Positions 1-9,344 are shown, counted from the stretch's first letter. The stretch: DNA of 64,000 bases from Pseudomonas fluorescens NCIMB 11764 (GCF_000293885.2 NZ_CP010945.1:6220001-6284000); one strand, 5' to 3'. Notes: a model not told the origin generated them from the sequence alone. Made by a program: numbers and translations.

Positions 1-1460
1 GCACGCCGATGAATGCGGTCATCGGCATGCTCGAACTGACGCTGAAGCGCATTGAGAGCAACCATCCAGATCGTCCGGCCATTGACGTGGCCTACAACTC
101 GGCCAGGGACCTGCTGGAACTGATCGGCGACATTCTCGACATTGCCCGGATCGAATCCGGGCGTCTGAGCCTGAGCCCGGAAAGGGTGAATCCGAGTGAA
201 ATCGTGGGGTCGGTCGTTCGGATCTTCGAGGGTCTGGCTCGTCAGAAAAACCTTGAACTGCTGCTGGAACTCAACCCGGCCAATCCGGCGATCGATGTCC
301 TGCTGGACCCGATGCGTTTCAAACAGGTGTTGTCGAACCTGGTCAGCAACGCTATCAAATTCACGGAACAGGGCCAGGTCAGGATCACCGTCGAATTGCT
401 TGCGACGCCTGAACCCGAGCAAGTCCGGATGCTGTTGCAGGTTGAGGACAGCGGCATCGGGATCAGCGAACAGGATCAACGGCGACTGTTCGAACCCTTC
501 GCCCAGGCCAATGGCACTGGGCAGTCAGGCAGAGGCGGCGCCGGCCTGGGTCTGGTGATCAGTCGGAGCCTGTGCGAAATGATGGGCGGCAGCCTGCGAT
601 TGGATAGCCAACCGGGAGTCGGCACGCAGGTCCAGGTTTCTCTGCTGCTGTCCACCCTGCCACTCGAGCAGATGTCGAAAACCACCGAAACACCGATCCA
701 CACGTCCACGGCCCCCTTGAACGTGCTGGTGATTGACGATCACCCGGCCAATCGCTTGTTGATGTGCCAACAGCTGGAGTTTCTGGGGCATCGATTCAGC
801 GTTGCCGAGGATGGCGAAGCAGGGTTCGAAGCGTGGAAATCAGGGCTGTTCGATCTGGTGATCGTCGACTGCAACATGCCGGTCATGAATGGCTATGAAC
901 TCACTCACGCCATCCGCGACCATGAACAGCAATCCGATCGTTCCCCGTGCACCGTTCTGGGTTTTACCGCCAACGCACAACCGGAAGAGCGACAGCACTG
1001 CAAACAAGCAGGAATGGATGACTGCCTGTTCAAGCCGCTGACGCTGTCCGCGTTGAGTCAATGGATCGCAGAGATCGAACCGACCAATCGCTCTCCCGCT
1101 TTCAGCCTGAAAGGGCTGCACTTGTTGACGGGAGGTAACCCGGCAATGGACCTGCGACTGTTGACCGAACTGCTCAGCAGCAACCGTCTGGACCGACAGG
1201 CGCTGCAGGCGTTATCCCGGTCAAATGACCCGCAGTCGTTTCTTGATATCGCTCACAAAATCAAGGGCGCAGCCCGAATTGTCCAGGCCACCCGCTTGAT
1301 CGACCGCTGCGAAGCGCTCGAACGGGTCTGCCATGAAGTTTTTCATCATGACAACGTCGCCGAATGCAGGAAGGCCATCGAAGGCGCGATGCTCGAACTG
1401 GAGCAGTCATTACTGCAACAAATTGGTCAAAACGACAAAAGCAGAATGATGGAGCCTTAA
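1..1460 (+). CDS. BvgS-type hybrid sensor histidine kinase, C-terminal part (5' end outside window)
   Basis: The gene enters the window in frame. The first codons read (R)TPMNAVIGM, the end of a HisKA H-box, so the phospho-acceptor His lies just upstream of base 1. What follows in order is a HATPase domain (QVLSNLVSNAIKFT N-box, DSGIGI, GLGLVISRS), a receiver domain (VIDDHPAN, phospho-acceptor Asp in VDCNMPVMNGYE, Lys in FKPL) and a C-terminal Hpt domain with phospho-His in AHKIKGAAR. This His-Asp-His order is typical of BvgS/EvgS-type unorthodox kinases. The sensory region is not in the window, so the signal cannot be named. The next gene, a c-di-GMP phosphodiesterase-type protein, starts 49 bp downstream on the same strand and may be co-transcribed. 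No separate response regulator is visible downstream. Confidence 0.9.
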   Translation, partial: TPMNAVIGMLELTLKRIESNHPDRPAIDVAYNSARDLLELIGDILDIARIESGRLSLSPERVNPSEIVGSVVRIFEGLARQKNLELLLELNPANPAIDVLLDPMRFKQVLSNLVSNAIKFTEQGQVRITVELLATPEPEQVRMLLQVEDSGIGISEQDQRRLFEPFAQANGTGQSGRGGAGLGLVISRSLCEMMGGSLRLDSQPGVGTQVQVSLLLSTLPLEQMSKTTETPIHTSTAPLNVLVIDDHPANRLLMCQQLEFLGHRFSVAEDGEAGFEAWKSGLFDLVIVDCNMPVMNGYELTHAIRDHEQQSDRSPCTVLGFTANAQPEERQHCKQAGMDDCLFKPLTLSALSQWIAEIEPTNRSPAFSLKGLHLLTGGNPAMDLRLLTELLSSNRLDRQALQALSRSNDPQSFLDIAHKIKGAARIVQATRLIDRCEALERVCHEVFHHDNVAECRKAIEGAMLELEQSLLQQIGQNDKSRMMEP

Positions 1461-1509
1461 CTATGCTTTGTCGCTGAGCAGTGTGTTAAACCGCATGGAG
1501 TGACCTGCA

Positions 1510-4452
1510 ATGCCCAGCCCACTGCGCCCGGACCAACGCCGGTTTCCGTTGCACGTGCATATCAGTGTGATGTTTACCCTGCTGTTGCTCCTGACCGGCG
1601 TGGTGCTGGGCATTTTCAACTATCGGCAAACCACGCAGATCATTCTTTCCAGCAGTGAAAAGCTCTTCGAGCGCATCGAGCAGGACGTCCGGCTGGACCT
1701 GCACGCCACCTATGAGCCCATCCATCATCTGTTGAGCCTGCTGGTATACAACCCGGCGGCGCAGGCTACGAGCCTGGAACAACGCCTGGCGCTGCTCGGC
1801 CCTTTCAGCCAGTCGCTCAAGGACAACCCTGATCTGGCCTCGCTGTACCTGGGCTACGATAACGGGGATTTCTTCATGGTTCGCCCCTTGCGAACCGCCG
1901 CCCTGAAAACCCTGCTCAACGCCCCGGGCAATGCGGTGTATCAAGTGTGGAGCATCGAGCGAAACGGCGGCCCGGTGCATTCCCAGTCACTGTTTTTCGA
2001 TCAGGACCTGAACCTCGTCAGTCGGCAGGACAACCCCGACGACACCTACGATCCGCGAACACGTAACTGGTTTTCCAATGCCCGCCGCGACAGCGATCAG
2101 ATCATCACCGAACCCTACCTCTTTTTCTCCACTCATAACGTCGGCACCACCCTGGCCCGCCGCAGCGGTGCTCACGCAATCCTGGGCGCGGACCTGACGC
2201 TGGCAGAACTGTCCGCGACGCTGGCCAAACATGTCGTCACCCCCAGTACCGAAATCGTCCTGTTCGATGCCGAAGGCAATGCCATCGCTTACCCCGACAG
2301 CAGCAAGCTGATCGTCGACGACCAGACCGCCCGCCTGAGCAAGGCCGCCGACCTGAGCCCCGGCCTCGGCGCATTGCTGAACAATCCGCCAACAGGCAAT
2401 CGGCTGAAAGCCGCTGGCCGTCAATGGATCGTTGCCCGCAGCCGCATGCAGGAGGGTGGTCCCCAGGGATTGCAACTGGCGCTGCTGGTGCCGGAAGACG
2501 AATTGCTCGCCGATGCCTACCGCATGCGCTGGCAAGGGGCGTTGATTACGTTGGCCACATTGCTGTTGTGCCTGCCGCTGGGCTGGCTGACCTCGAGAAT
2601 CCTGGTCAAACCCCTGCGCAAATTGGTGCAGGAAGCCGATGCCATTCGCAGTTTCAATTTCAATTTTCCGGTCTCCCGTCGCTCGCCGGTGCTCGAAGTC
2701 GACCAACTGAGCGTATCGATGACCCGCATGAAAGATACCCTGGCAAGTTTTTTCCAGATCACCGACAGCCTGAGCGCCGAGACCCGGTTTGCGCCCTTGC
2801 TGGAGCGGGTTTTGTTCGAAACCGTGAAAATCGGCCAGGCCCAGGCCGGTCTGATCTACCTCCGGGAAAATGACGGTGATCGCATGGAGCCTCACGGCCT
2901 GGTAATCGACGATATTTCACAGGCATTGCCGGCGTTCGACATTCGCGGCCACGAGCCTGGCGGCCCGCAAAGCCCCGCTTGGATGCTGCAACTGTCGAAT
3001 GCCGACAATGTGGTGATCAATCTCGGTTTCGAACAGGCGGGGGATTTGCAGAAAGTGCTGCTGGCGATGGGGTGTCCGCGGGTGCACCTGATCGGTATCC
3101 GTCTGCACAATCGTCATAACGAAACCGTGGGCCTGTTGATCCTGTTGCTGGAGGATAGCGGCCACCAAAGCGATCTCGAGAAGCTTCGTCCGGACCGCAT
3201 TGCGTTCCTTCAGGCCGTGTCCGGCGCGGCTGCCGTGAGTATCGAAAGTCAACGCCTGCAAGCCAAACAGAAACAGTTGCTGGACGCCTTCATTCAACTG
3301 CTGGCCGGCGCGATTGATGCCAAAAGCCCCTACACTGGCGGTCACTGCCAGCGCGTCCCGGCGCTGACCTTGATGCTCGCCCAGGCTGCCGCGACCAGTC
3401 AGGACCCCGCCTTCAGCGGTTATCAACCCACCGAAGACGAGTGGGAGGCGCTGCACATCGCTGCATGGCTGCATGACTGCGGCAAGGTCACGACGCCGGA
3501 ATACGTCGTCGATAAAGCCACGAAGCTGGAAACCCTGAACGATCGCATTCACGAAATCCGCACCCGTTTCGAAGTGCTCAAGCGCGATGCCTGGGTCAGT
3601 TACTGGCAGGCCATTGCCCTGGGCGGTAACGAGCAGCACCTGGCTGAACTGCGCGACGCAACTCTGGTAGGGCTCGACGATGACTTCGCGTTTATAGCCC
3701 GTTGCAATCTGGGCGGCGAGGCGATGGCCGATGCCGATCTGCAACGTCTGCGCAGCCTGGCTCAACGGACCTGGACCCGAACCCTGGATGACCGATTGGG
3801 TGTTTCCTGGGAAGAGAATCGGCGCCAGGCGCAAACACCGGCACCGACGCTGCCGGCCAGCGAGCCGTTGCTGGCGGACAAACCCGAGCACCTGTTCGAA
3901 CGCGCCGAGGCCGAACTGATTCCGGAAGACAATCCGTGGGGTTTCAAACTCGACGTGCCGCGCTACAAGTACAACCGGGGCGAACTCTACAACCTGAGCA
4001 TTGCCCGGGGCACCTTGACTCGCGAGGAACGTTACATCATAAACCACCACATGGTGCAGACGATCCTGATGCTCAGCCACCTGCCCTTCCCCGCCCACCT
4101 CAACAACGTTGCGGAAATCGCTGGCGGCCACCACGAAAAAATGGACGGCACCGGTTATCCCAAGCAGCTGAAGCGTGAAGAAATGAGCCTGCCGGCGCGG
4201 ATGATGGCGATTGCCGATATCTTCGAAGCGCTGACCGCCGCTGATCGCCCCTACAAGAAAGCCAAATCCTTGAGCGAAGCGCTGGGCATCATGGCCACCA
4301 TGTGCCGGGATGCCCACATTGACCCTGAATTGTTCGGGCTGTTCATCAACGCCGGGATCTATCAGCAGTACGCCGACCGATTCCTTGATCCACAGCAGAT
4401 CGACGCCGTGGATCCGGAAGGCCTGCTGGCCAAGGCTGGCCTCAAGGCATGA
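1510..4452 (+). CDS. Membrane cache-HAMP-GAF-HD-GYP protein (probable c-di-GMP phosphodiesterase)
   Basis: 980 residues. An N-terminal membrane segment (about 17-40) is followed by a periplasmic dCache-like region, a second membrane segment (about 340-360), a HAMP-like linker, a GAF-like domain (about 420-580) and a C-terminal HD-GYP domain. The HD part shows LHDCGK near residue 655; the GYP part shows HHEKMDGTGYP near residue 874, then ARMMAIADIFEALT. HD-GYP proteins hydrolyse c-di-GMP at a bi- or tri-nuclear metal site in the cytoplasm. About 170-200 residues separate HDxGK from HHE-GYP, far more than in compact HD-GYP domains, so an inserted segment (about residues 680-830) sits inside the catalytic fold. 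Start supported by GGAG upstream of 1510. A role opposing diguanylate cyclases is inferred. Confidence 0.88.
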   Translation: MPSPLRPDQRRFPLHVHISVMFTLLLLLTGVVLGIFNYRQTTQIILSSSEKLFERIEQDVRLDLHATYEPIHHLLSLLVYNPAAQATSLEQRLALLGPFSQSLKDNPDLASLYLGYDNGDFFMVRPLRTAALKTLLNAPGNAVYQVWSIERNGGPVHSQSLFFDQDLNLVSRQDNPDDTYDPRTRNWFSNARRDSDQIITEPYLFFSTHNVGTTLARRSGAHAILGADLTLAELSATLAKHVVTPSTEIVLFDAEGNAIAYPDSSKLIVDDQTARLSKAADLSPGLGALLNNPPTGNRLKAAGRQWIVARSRMQEGGPQGLQLALLVPEDELLADAYRMRWQGALITLATLLLCLPLGWLTSRILVKPLRKLVQEADAIRSFNFNFPVSRRSPVLEVDQLSVSMTRMKDTLASFFQITDSLSAETRFAPLLERVLFETVKIGQAQAGLIYLRENDGDRMEPHGLVIDDISQALPAFDIRGHEPGGPQSPAWMLQLSNADNVVINLGFEQAGDLQKVLLAMGCPRVHLIGIRLHNRHNETVGLLILLLEDSGHQSDLEKLRPDRIAFLQAVSGAAAVSIESQRLQAKQKQLLDAFIQLLAGAIDAKSPYTGGHCQRVPALTLMLAQAAATSQDPAFSGYQPTEDEWEALHIAAWLHDCGKVTTPEYVVDKATKLETLNDRIHEIRTRFEVLKRDAWVSYWQAIALGGNEQHLAELRDATLVGLDDDFAFIARCNLGGEAMADADLQRLRSLAQRTWTRTLDDRLGVSWEENRRQAQTPAPTLPASEPLLADKPEHLFERAEAELIPEDNPWGFKLDVPRYKYNRGELYNLSIARGTLTREERYIINHHMVQTILMLSHLPFPAHLNNVAEIAGGHHEKMDGTGYPKQLKREEMSLPARMMAIADIFEALTAADRPYKKAKSLSEALGIMATMCRDAHIDPELFGLFINAGIYQQYADRFLDPQQIDAVDPEGLLAKAGLKA

Positions 4453-4935
4453 TCAGCAATCGGTCAGGCGCAGGAAAATGGCCGCCAGTTTTTCAATGCC
4501 GGCTTGATCGTCAGCGGTAAACCGCGCGAGCTTCGGGCTGTCGAGGTCCAGCACGCCGATCAGGCGACCGTCCTTGACCAGCGGCACGACCAGCTCGCTG
4601 TTCGACGCGCTGTCGCAGGCGATATGTCCGGGGAAAGCGTGCACGTCTTCGACCAACTGCGTCTGCAATGTCGCCGCCGCCGTGCCACACACACCGCGAC
4701 CGAACGGGATGCGCACACAGGCGATTTGCCCCTGGAACGGACCGAGCACCAGCTCTTCGTTGCGATTGAGGTAGAAACCGGCCCAGTTCAGGTCATCCAG
4801 TTGGTTATACAGAAACGCGGAAAACTGGGCGGCGTTGGCGATGAAGTCCCGCTCGTCCGCCAGCAAGGATTCCAGCTGAGCGTGCAGCATGCCGTAGCCT
4901 TCGAGGCCCTGGCCGCTTTGTTGTAAATCGATCAT
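4453..4935 (-). CDS. msrC: Free methionine-(R)-sulfoxide reductase, GAF domain
   Basis: 160 residues forming a single GAF domain. The three cysteines of the fRMsr family are present: C73 and C83 in IACVRIPFGRGVCGTAA and C107 in HIACDSASNSE. The family reduces free (not protein-bound) Met-R-sulfoxide using thioredoxin. The start is placed at 4935 because its ATG overlaps the stop of the upstream DUF815 gene (ATGA), indicating translational coupling; a longer in-frame reading to 5025 would run into that gene. MsrB is encoded about 4.5 kb away, so protein-bound and free Met-R-sulfoxide repair lie in the same neighbourhood. Confidence 0.88.
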   Translation of the reverse strand: MIDLQQSGQGLEGYGMLHAQLESLLADERDFIANAAQFSAFLYNQLDDLNWAGFYLNRNEELVLGPFQGQIACVRIPFGRGVCGTAAATLQTQLVEDVHAFPGHIACDSASNSELVVPLVKDGRLIGVLDLDSPKLARFTADDQAGIEKLAAIFLRLTDC

Positions 4936-5822
4936 GCCTTGTGCTCCAACAGCTTGAGCCCGACCCAATAGCGGGCAAATTGATAGGCGCAACGTCCGTT
5001 GCGATTGCCCCGGCCGGTAGCCCAACGCACCGCGAGGATGTCCAGCTCTTCGTCACGCTGCCATTTCAGGCCGGCCTTGTCGGCCAACTGACCGATCCAG
5101 TGCTCGACCACATTGAGGAAGTGTTCCTGGGTAAACGGATAGAACGACAGCCACAGGCCGAAACGGTCCGACAGGGCGATCTTGTCTTCCACGGCTTCGC
5201 TGGGATGCAGCTCGCCGTCGACCCGTTTCCAGTTCTCGTTGTCGCTTTCCTTTTCCGGCACCAGATGGCGACGGTTGGAGGTGGCGTACAACAAAACGTT
5301 ATCCGGTGCCTGCTCGAGGGAACCGTCGAGCACGCTCTTGAGCACGCGATAATCACCTTCGCCCGATTCGAACGACAGGTCATCGCAGAACAGCACGAAG
5401 CGCTGGGGCAACCTGGCAATCTGTTCGACCACCCGTGGCAGGTCCGCCAGGTGGTCGCGCTCGATTTCGATCAGCCGCAAACCGGCCTTGGCATGCTCGG
5501 CCAGCAAGGCACGCACCAGCGACGATTTACCGGTGCCACGCGAGCCCCAGAGCAAGGCGTGGTTGGCCGGCATGCCGTCGATGAACTGTTGGGTATTGCG
5601 CCCCAGCTGTTCCAGTTGCCGGTCGACGCCGATCAGGTCGGACAAACGCATGTCGAGGCTGACGTGCAGCGGCAACAGAAAACCGCTGCGACCCTCGCGT
5701 TGCCAGCGCGCAGCCAGGCATTGCGTCCAGTCGATGGATTGTCGAGGTGCAGGCAGCAACGGTTCGATTCGAGCCAGAACGGCATCGGCGCGTTCAAGAA
5801 AAGCATTCAATCGGGAATCCAC
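4932..5822 (-). CDS. DUF815-family P-loop ATPase
   Basis: 296 residues. Walker A is GSRGTGKSSLV (about 93-103) and a Walker B-like strand is FVLFCDDLSFE. An AAA-like C-terminal helical part follows. DUF815 proteins are conserved in proteobacteria and have no settled biochemical role. The product lacks a signal peptide and should be cytoplasmic. It is the first gene of a two-gene unit with msrC, sharing a 4-bp ATGA overlap. The link to Met-sulfoxide repair is only positional. Confidence 0.88.
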   Translation of the reverse strand: MDSRLNAFLERADAVLARIEPLLPAPRQSIDWTQCLAARWQREGRSGFLLPLHVSLDMRLSDLIGVDRQLEQLGRNTQQFIDGMPANHALLWGSRGTGKSSLVRALLAEHAKAGLRLIEIERDHLADLPRVVEQIARLPQRFVLFCDDLSFESGEGDYRVLKSVLDGSLEQAPDNVLLYATSNRRHLVPEKESDNENWKRVDGELHPSEAVEDKIALSDRFGLWLSFYPFTQEHFLNVVEHWIGQLADKAGLKWQRDEELDILAVRWATGRGNRNGRCAYQFARYWVGLKLLEHKA

Positions 5823-5990
5823 GTCTTCTCCTCGGGCACGTTCACAGTAATGATGGCGCTACAGCGACGAAACACGGCGGTCGGTGCCCGGGTCATCCCT
5901 TGTTGCACAAGGGCTCGCGAGAACATCGGTATCCATGCATGATCGACTATGCTTGAGCAGCGAAGGGAAACGGAAGTGGTTCAACACCCC

Positions 5991-8312
5991 ATGGATATCA
6001 AGTTCACCAACCGGCTGTCCTACAAACAAGCCCGGCTTACCGTGCTGGTCGGTTTCATTCTGGGCACGCTGCTCAGCCTGCTGCAAATAGGCATCGATTA
6101 TGCCAGTGAAGACGCCTCCATCAACCGGGAAATACTGTCTTTACTGGAAATCAGCCATAACCCCGCCTCGCGCATTGCCTACAACATCGACGCCGAACTC
6201 GCCCAGGAACTGACCTTGGGCCTGCTGCGCTCACCGGCGATCATCGGCGCGCAACTGACCGACAACAACGGCACCGTGCTGGCCAGCGTCAAGCGGCCTG
6301 GCGTGCAGAGCGGCTATCGGGTGATCAGTGACTTCCTGTTCGGAGCCGACCGCGCGTTCGAAGACCGTCTGTATCTGGATCACTTGCCGAGCGAATCCCT
6401 CGGCACACTGCGTCTGGATGTCGACACCTATTCATTTGGCAACCGGTTCCTGCGCCGGGCCGAAATCACCCTGCTCAATGGGTTCGCCCGCAGCCTGCTC
6501 CTGACCGGCATCCTGCTGGCGTTGTTCTACGTGATGCTGACCAAACCGCTGGTGCGAGTCATCCGCGAACTCAGCAGCCGCGATCCGCGCAGCGTCGAAC
6601 CGACCTGGCTGGAGTACCCGGCGGGCCATGAAAACGATGAGATCGGTGTGCTGGTCAAAGTTGCAAACCAGCAGTTTGAAAACATCGCTACCGAAATCCA
6701 GCAGCGACGTAACGCCGAAAACCGCCTGACCGACTACCTTGGGCAACTGGAAAACATCGTGTCTGCGCGCACCGCAGAACTCAAGGCGATCAACACCCGG
6801 CTCAGCCAGTCCAATCAGGAACTGGAAGTCGCACGCAGCACGGCCCTGGACATGGCGGAAGCACGCTCGGTGTTCCTCGCCAACATGAGCCACGAAATCC
6901 GCACACCCCTCAATGGATTGCTGGGGATGATCGCCCTTTCCCTCGACGGCCCGCTGAATGCCGAGCAACAGCAACAACTGTCCATCGCCCATGACTCGGG
7001 CAAAGTGCTGGTGGAATTGCTCAACGATATTCTCGACCTGTCGAAATTCGATGCCGGCCAGCTCGAGCTCGAACACATTCCGTTCGACCTCGGCTCACTG
7101 ATCGAGGACACCGCCAACCTGCTGTCGCAGAACGCGGCGCCCAGCGTCGAGCTGACGTGCCTGATCGATCCGGCTTTTCCGGCGCTGGTGCTCGGCGATC
7201 CGACTCGCGTGCGGCAGATCGTCAGCAATCTCTTGTCCAACGCGCTCAAGTTCACCCGGTTCGGTCGGGTCGATGTGCGCCTGTCGACCTTCGAAGAAGG
7301 CGTCAGAATCGAAGTCTGCGATACCGGCATCGGTATCGCCCAGGACGCTCAGGTCAAGATCTTCCAGCCCTTTACCCAGGCCGGCGCGGGTATTACCCGA
7401 CAATTCGGCGGCACCGGGCTGGGGCTGGCGTTGACCTACAACCTTTGCGAAGCCATGGAGGGGCGCCTCACCATCAGCTCGGAAGCGGGTTTCGGCAGCC
7501 AGTTCTGCGCCGATCTGCCACTGCCTTGCCACACCCGCGCCCTGCCACCGGCGACACTGCGCGGCAAGGTCATCGCGATTACCGCTGCCAGCAGCGGCCT
7601 GGCAGAGCTGTTGAAAAGCCTGTTGCCGGGATGGGGACTCGATTACCAGCAACGCTCGATCGATGACTCAATGATTGGTCTGAAGCCCGACATGGTGATC
7701 ACCGATTGTCCGGAATGCCTGTTTGGCCTGCGCCCCAACTGCACCGCGCCCATTTTGCTGGTGACCGCTTATGGCAGTTTCATGCCCAGCGAACAGGCCA
7801 GCGCCCTGGCCCCCCTGCAACAACAGGCGCGGCCGTTGGCACGTAATGCGCTTTACCAGACACTGCGGCGAATCCTGCAACCGGAAGTCAACATCCTCAA
7901 CGATGCACGCCTGGAAGCCCTCTCACCTCAGCGACGCGGTCGGGTACTGCTCGTGGAGGACAATCCGGTGAATCAGTTGGTGGCCAAGGGCATGCTCGGA
8001 AAACTCGGCTGCGAGGTGATTGTCGCGGCTCACGGCGGTGAAGCGCTGGATCAACTGGAACACAGTGAGTTCGATCTGGTGCTGATGGACTGCAACATGC
8101 CGGTGATGGATGGCTACGAAGCCAGTCGGCAAATCCGTCGCAGCGGGCGCTGGCCGCAGTTGCCCATCGTCGCCCTGACCGCCAACGCCATGTCCGAGGA
8201 GCGCGAACGCTGCCGTGCGGCGGGCATGAGCGATTACCTGGCCAAACCCTTCCGGCGCGAAGAACTGGCTGCGCTACTGGATTTATGGATGCCGACTACG
8301 ACAACGACCTGA
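5991..8312 (+). CDS. sagS: SagS-like hybrid sensor histidine kinase/response regulator
   Basis: 773 residues from the ATG at 5991; an upstream in-frame ATG at 5949 would give 787, and neither has a clear Shine-Dalgarno. Order: membrane helix (about 17-38), periplasmic sensor, second helix (about 160-180), HAMP-like and coiled-coil region, HisKA with H301 in SHEIRTPLNG, HATPase (GIGI, GTGLGLAL), a degenerate receiver (keeps ITDCPE but not the rest of the pocket) and an intact C-terminal receiver with D700 in LMDCNMPVMDGYE and KPF. Followed by ospR, gpx, msrB, aminotransferase and htpX, the order remembered for P. aeruginosa sagS, where SagS acts with HptB in the switch to surface-attached growth. 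The 3' end overlaps the convergent ospR by 17 bp. Confidence 0.82.
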   Translation: MDIKFTNRLSYKQARLTVLVGFILGTLLSLLQIGIDYASEDASINREILSLLEISHNPASRIAYNIDAELAQELTLGLLRSPAIIGAQLTDNNGTVLASVKRPGVQSGYRVISDFLFGADRAFEDRLYLDHLPSESLGTLRLDVDTYSFGNRFLRRAEITLLNGFARSLLLTGILLALFYVMLTKPLVRVIRELSSRDPRSVEPTWLEYPAGHENDEIGVLVKVANQQFENIATEIQQRRNAENRLTDYLGQLENIVSARTAELKAINTRLSQSNQELEVARSTALDMAEARSVFLANMSHEIRTPLNGLLGMIALSLDGPLNAEQQQQLSIAHDSGKVLVELLNDILDLSKFDAGQLELEHIPFDLGSLIEDTANLLSQNAAPSVELTCLIDPAFPALVLGDPTRVRQIVSNLLSNALKFTRFGRVDVRLSTFEEGVRIEVCDTGIGIAQDAQVKIFQPFTQAGAGITRQFGGTGLGLALTYNLCEAMEGRLTISSEAGFGSQFCADLPLPCHTRALPPATLRGKVIAITAASSGLAELLKSLLPGWGLDYQQRSIDDSMIGLKPDMVITDCPECLFGLRPNCTAPILLVTAYGSFMPSEQASALAPLQQQARPLARNALYQTLRRILQPEVNILNDARLEALSPQRRGRVLLVEDNPVNQLVAKGMLGKLGCEVIVAAHGGEALDQLEHSEFDLVLMDCNMPVMDGYEASRQIRRSGRWPQLPIVALTANAMSEERERCRAAGMSDYLAKPFRREELAALLDLWMPTTTTT

Positions 8313-8757
8313 TCTGCCCCAGCAGGTGATCGAGGCCATCGCGCAAATCATTGAGCCGGTCCAGATCGACGCCGCTGTCGCACAGCAGGCGAGCCTTGAG
8401 CGGTCCGACCTGATCACGCAATGCCTTGCCGGTTGGCGACAGGCTCAGGTGCACCTCGCGCTCATCCCGCGCCGAACGTTGGCGCTGAACCAGTTGCAAC
8501 TGCTCAAGTCGCTTGAGCAGCGGCGTCAACGTGCCGGAGTCCAGCGCCAAACGCTCGCCCAGCGCCTTTACCGTAGGTTGATCAGGTGCTGCCTCCTGCC
8601 ATTCCCACAACACCAGCATCGCCAGGTATTGCGGATAGGTCAGGCCGAGCTGATCAAGCATTGGCTTGTAGGCACGGATCACCGCCCGCGAGGCGGCGTA
8701 CAGTTTGAAGCAGAGTTGGCTGTCGAGCTTCAGGGAATCGACGGACAAGGTGTTCAT
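8296..8757 (-). CDS. ospR: MarR/OhrR-family peroxide-sensing repressor OspR
   Basis: 153 residues with a winged-helix MarR fold. C16 in LDSQLCFKLYAASRAV occupies the position of the reactive Cys of OhrR-type sensors, and a second Cys (C126, RLLCDSG) matches the two-Cys subtype. DERE in the wing is typical of the family. The ATG at 8757 overlaps the stop of the upstream gpx gene (ATGA), so the two are translationally coupled. OspR in P. aeruginosa is an oxidation-sensing regulator of the linked glutathione-peroxidase gene. A near-perfect palindrome upstream of gpx (9285-9308) is the likely operator, implying autoregulation. Confidence 0.82.
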   Translation of the reverse strand: MNTLSVDSLKLDSQLCFKLYAASRAVIRAYKPMLDQLGLTYPQYLAMLVLWEWQEAAPDQPTVKALGERLALDSGTLTPLLKRLEQLQLVQRQRSARDEREVHLSLSPTGKALRDQVGPLKARLLCDSGVDLDRLNDLRDGLDHLLGQIRSLS

Positions 8758-9239
8758 TTGAGCAGGGCTTCGATCTCGCGGCTCAGGTCCTGCGGCTTGG
8801 TCGCCGGAGCGAAACGCTTGACCAGTTGGCCGTCCTTGCCGATCAGGAACTTGGTGAAGTTCCACTTGATGCCTTGGGAACCCAGCACACCCGGCGCACG
8901 TTTTTTCAACTGCACGAACAGTGGGTGGGCGTCGGTGCCGTTAACGTCGATCTTTTTGAACAACGGGAAACTGACACCGTAGTTCAGCTCGCAGAACTCG
9001 GAAATCGCCCCTTCGTTACCCGGCTCCTGCTTGCCGAACTGGTTGCAGGGAAAACCGAGCACCACCAGGCCCTGGTCCTTGTAGGTCTGCCACAGCTCCT
9101 CGAGGCCTTTGTATTGCGGAGTAAAGCCGCATTTGCTCGCGGTGTTGACCACCAGCACCGCTTTGCCGGCGAAGTCAGCCAGGGTCTTTTGCTCACCCTT
9201 GATGGTGGTGCACGGGATGCTCAGCAGGTTGTCGCTCAT
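8754..9239 (-). CDS. gpx: Glutathione peroxidase-family thiol peroxidase
   Basis: 161 residues. The peroxidatic Cys is C37 in NTASKCGFT. The catalytic-triad motifs FPCNQFGKQEPG and KWNFTKFL are present, and a further Cys in SEFCELNYGVSFPLF is at the resolving position of thioredoxin-dependent enzymes. It therefore probably uses Cys rather than selenocysteine and may draw electrons from thioredoxin. No signal peptide: cytoplasmic. First gene of the gpx-ospR unit, whose upstream region carries the palindrome described separately. Confidence 0.93.
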   Translation of the reverse strand: MSDNLLSIPCTTIKGEQKTLADFAGKAVLVVNTASKCGFTPQYKGLEELWQTYKDQGLVVLGFPCNQFGKQEPGNEGAISEFCELNYGVSFPLFKKIDVNGTDAHPLFVQLKKRAPGVLGSQGIKWNFTKFLIGKDGQLVKRFAPATKPQDLSREIEALLK

Positions 9240-9284
9240 GATGTGCGCTCTGATGTGAAGGAATATGAGGCAAACATAGCGAGC

Positions 9285-9308
9285 AATTGAATTGTGTGCA
9301 ATTTAATT
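9285..9308. promoter_or_regulatory. Putative OspR operator palindrome upstream of gpx
   Basis: AATTGAATTG-TGTG-CAATTTAATT: the two 10-base arms match at nine of ten positions. It lies 46-69 bp upstream of the gpx start, where a promoter would be expected. AT-rich palindromes with ATTG/CAAT arms are typical binding sites of OhrR/MarR-family proteins, and ospR is the second gene of this unit. Assignment to OspR is inferred. Confidence 0.6.
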
Positions 9309-9344
9309 AATAGGTATGACGGATCACTGAACGACAGTTGGCGC

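Noticed and set aside
2917..4317. A 466-codon open frame antisense to the HD-GYP gene
   Set aside because: Shadow frame of the GC-biased gene; no SD or domain.
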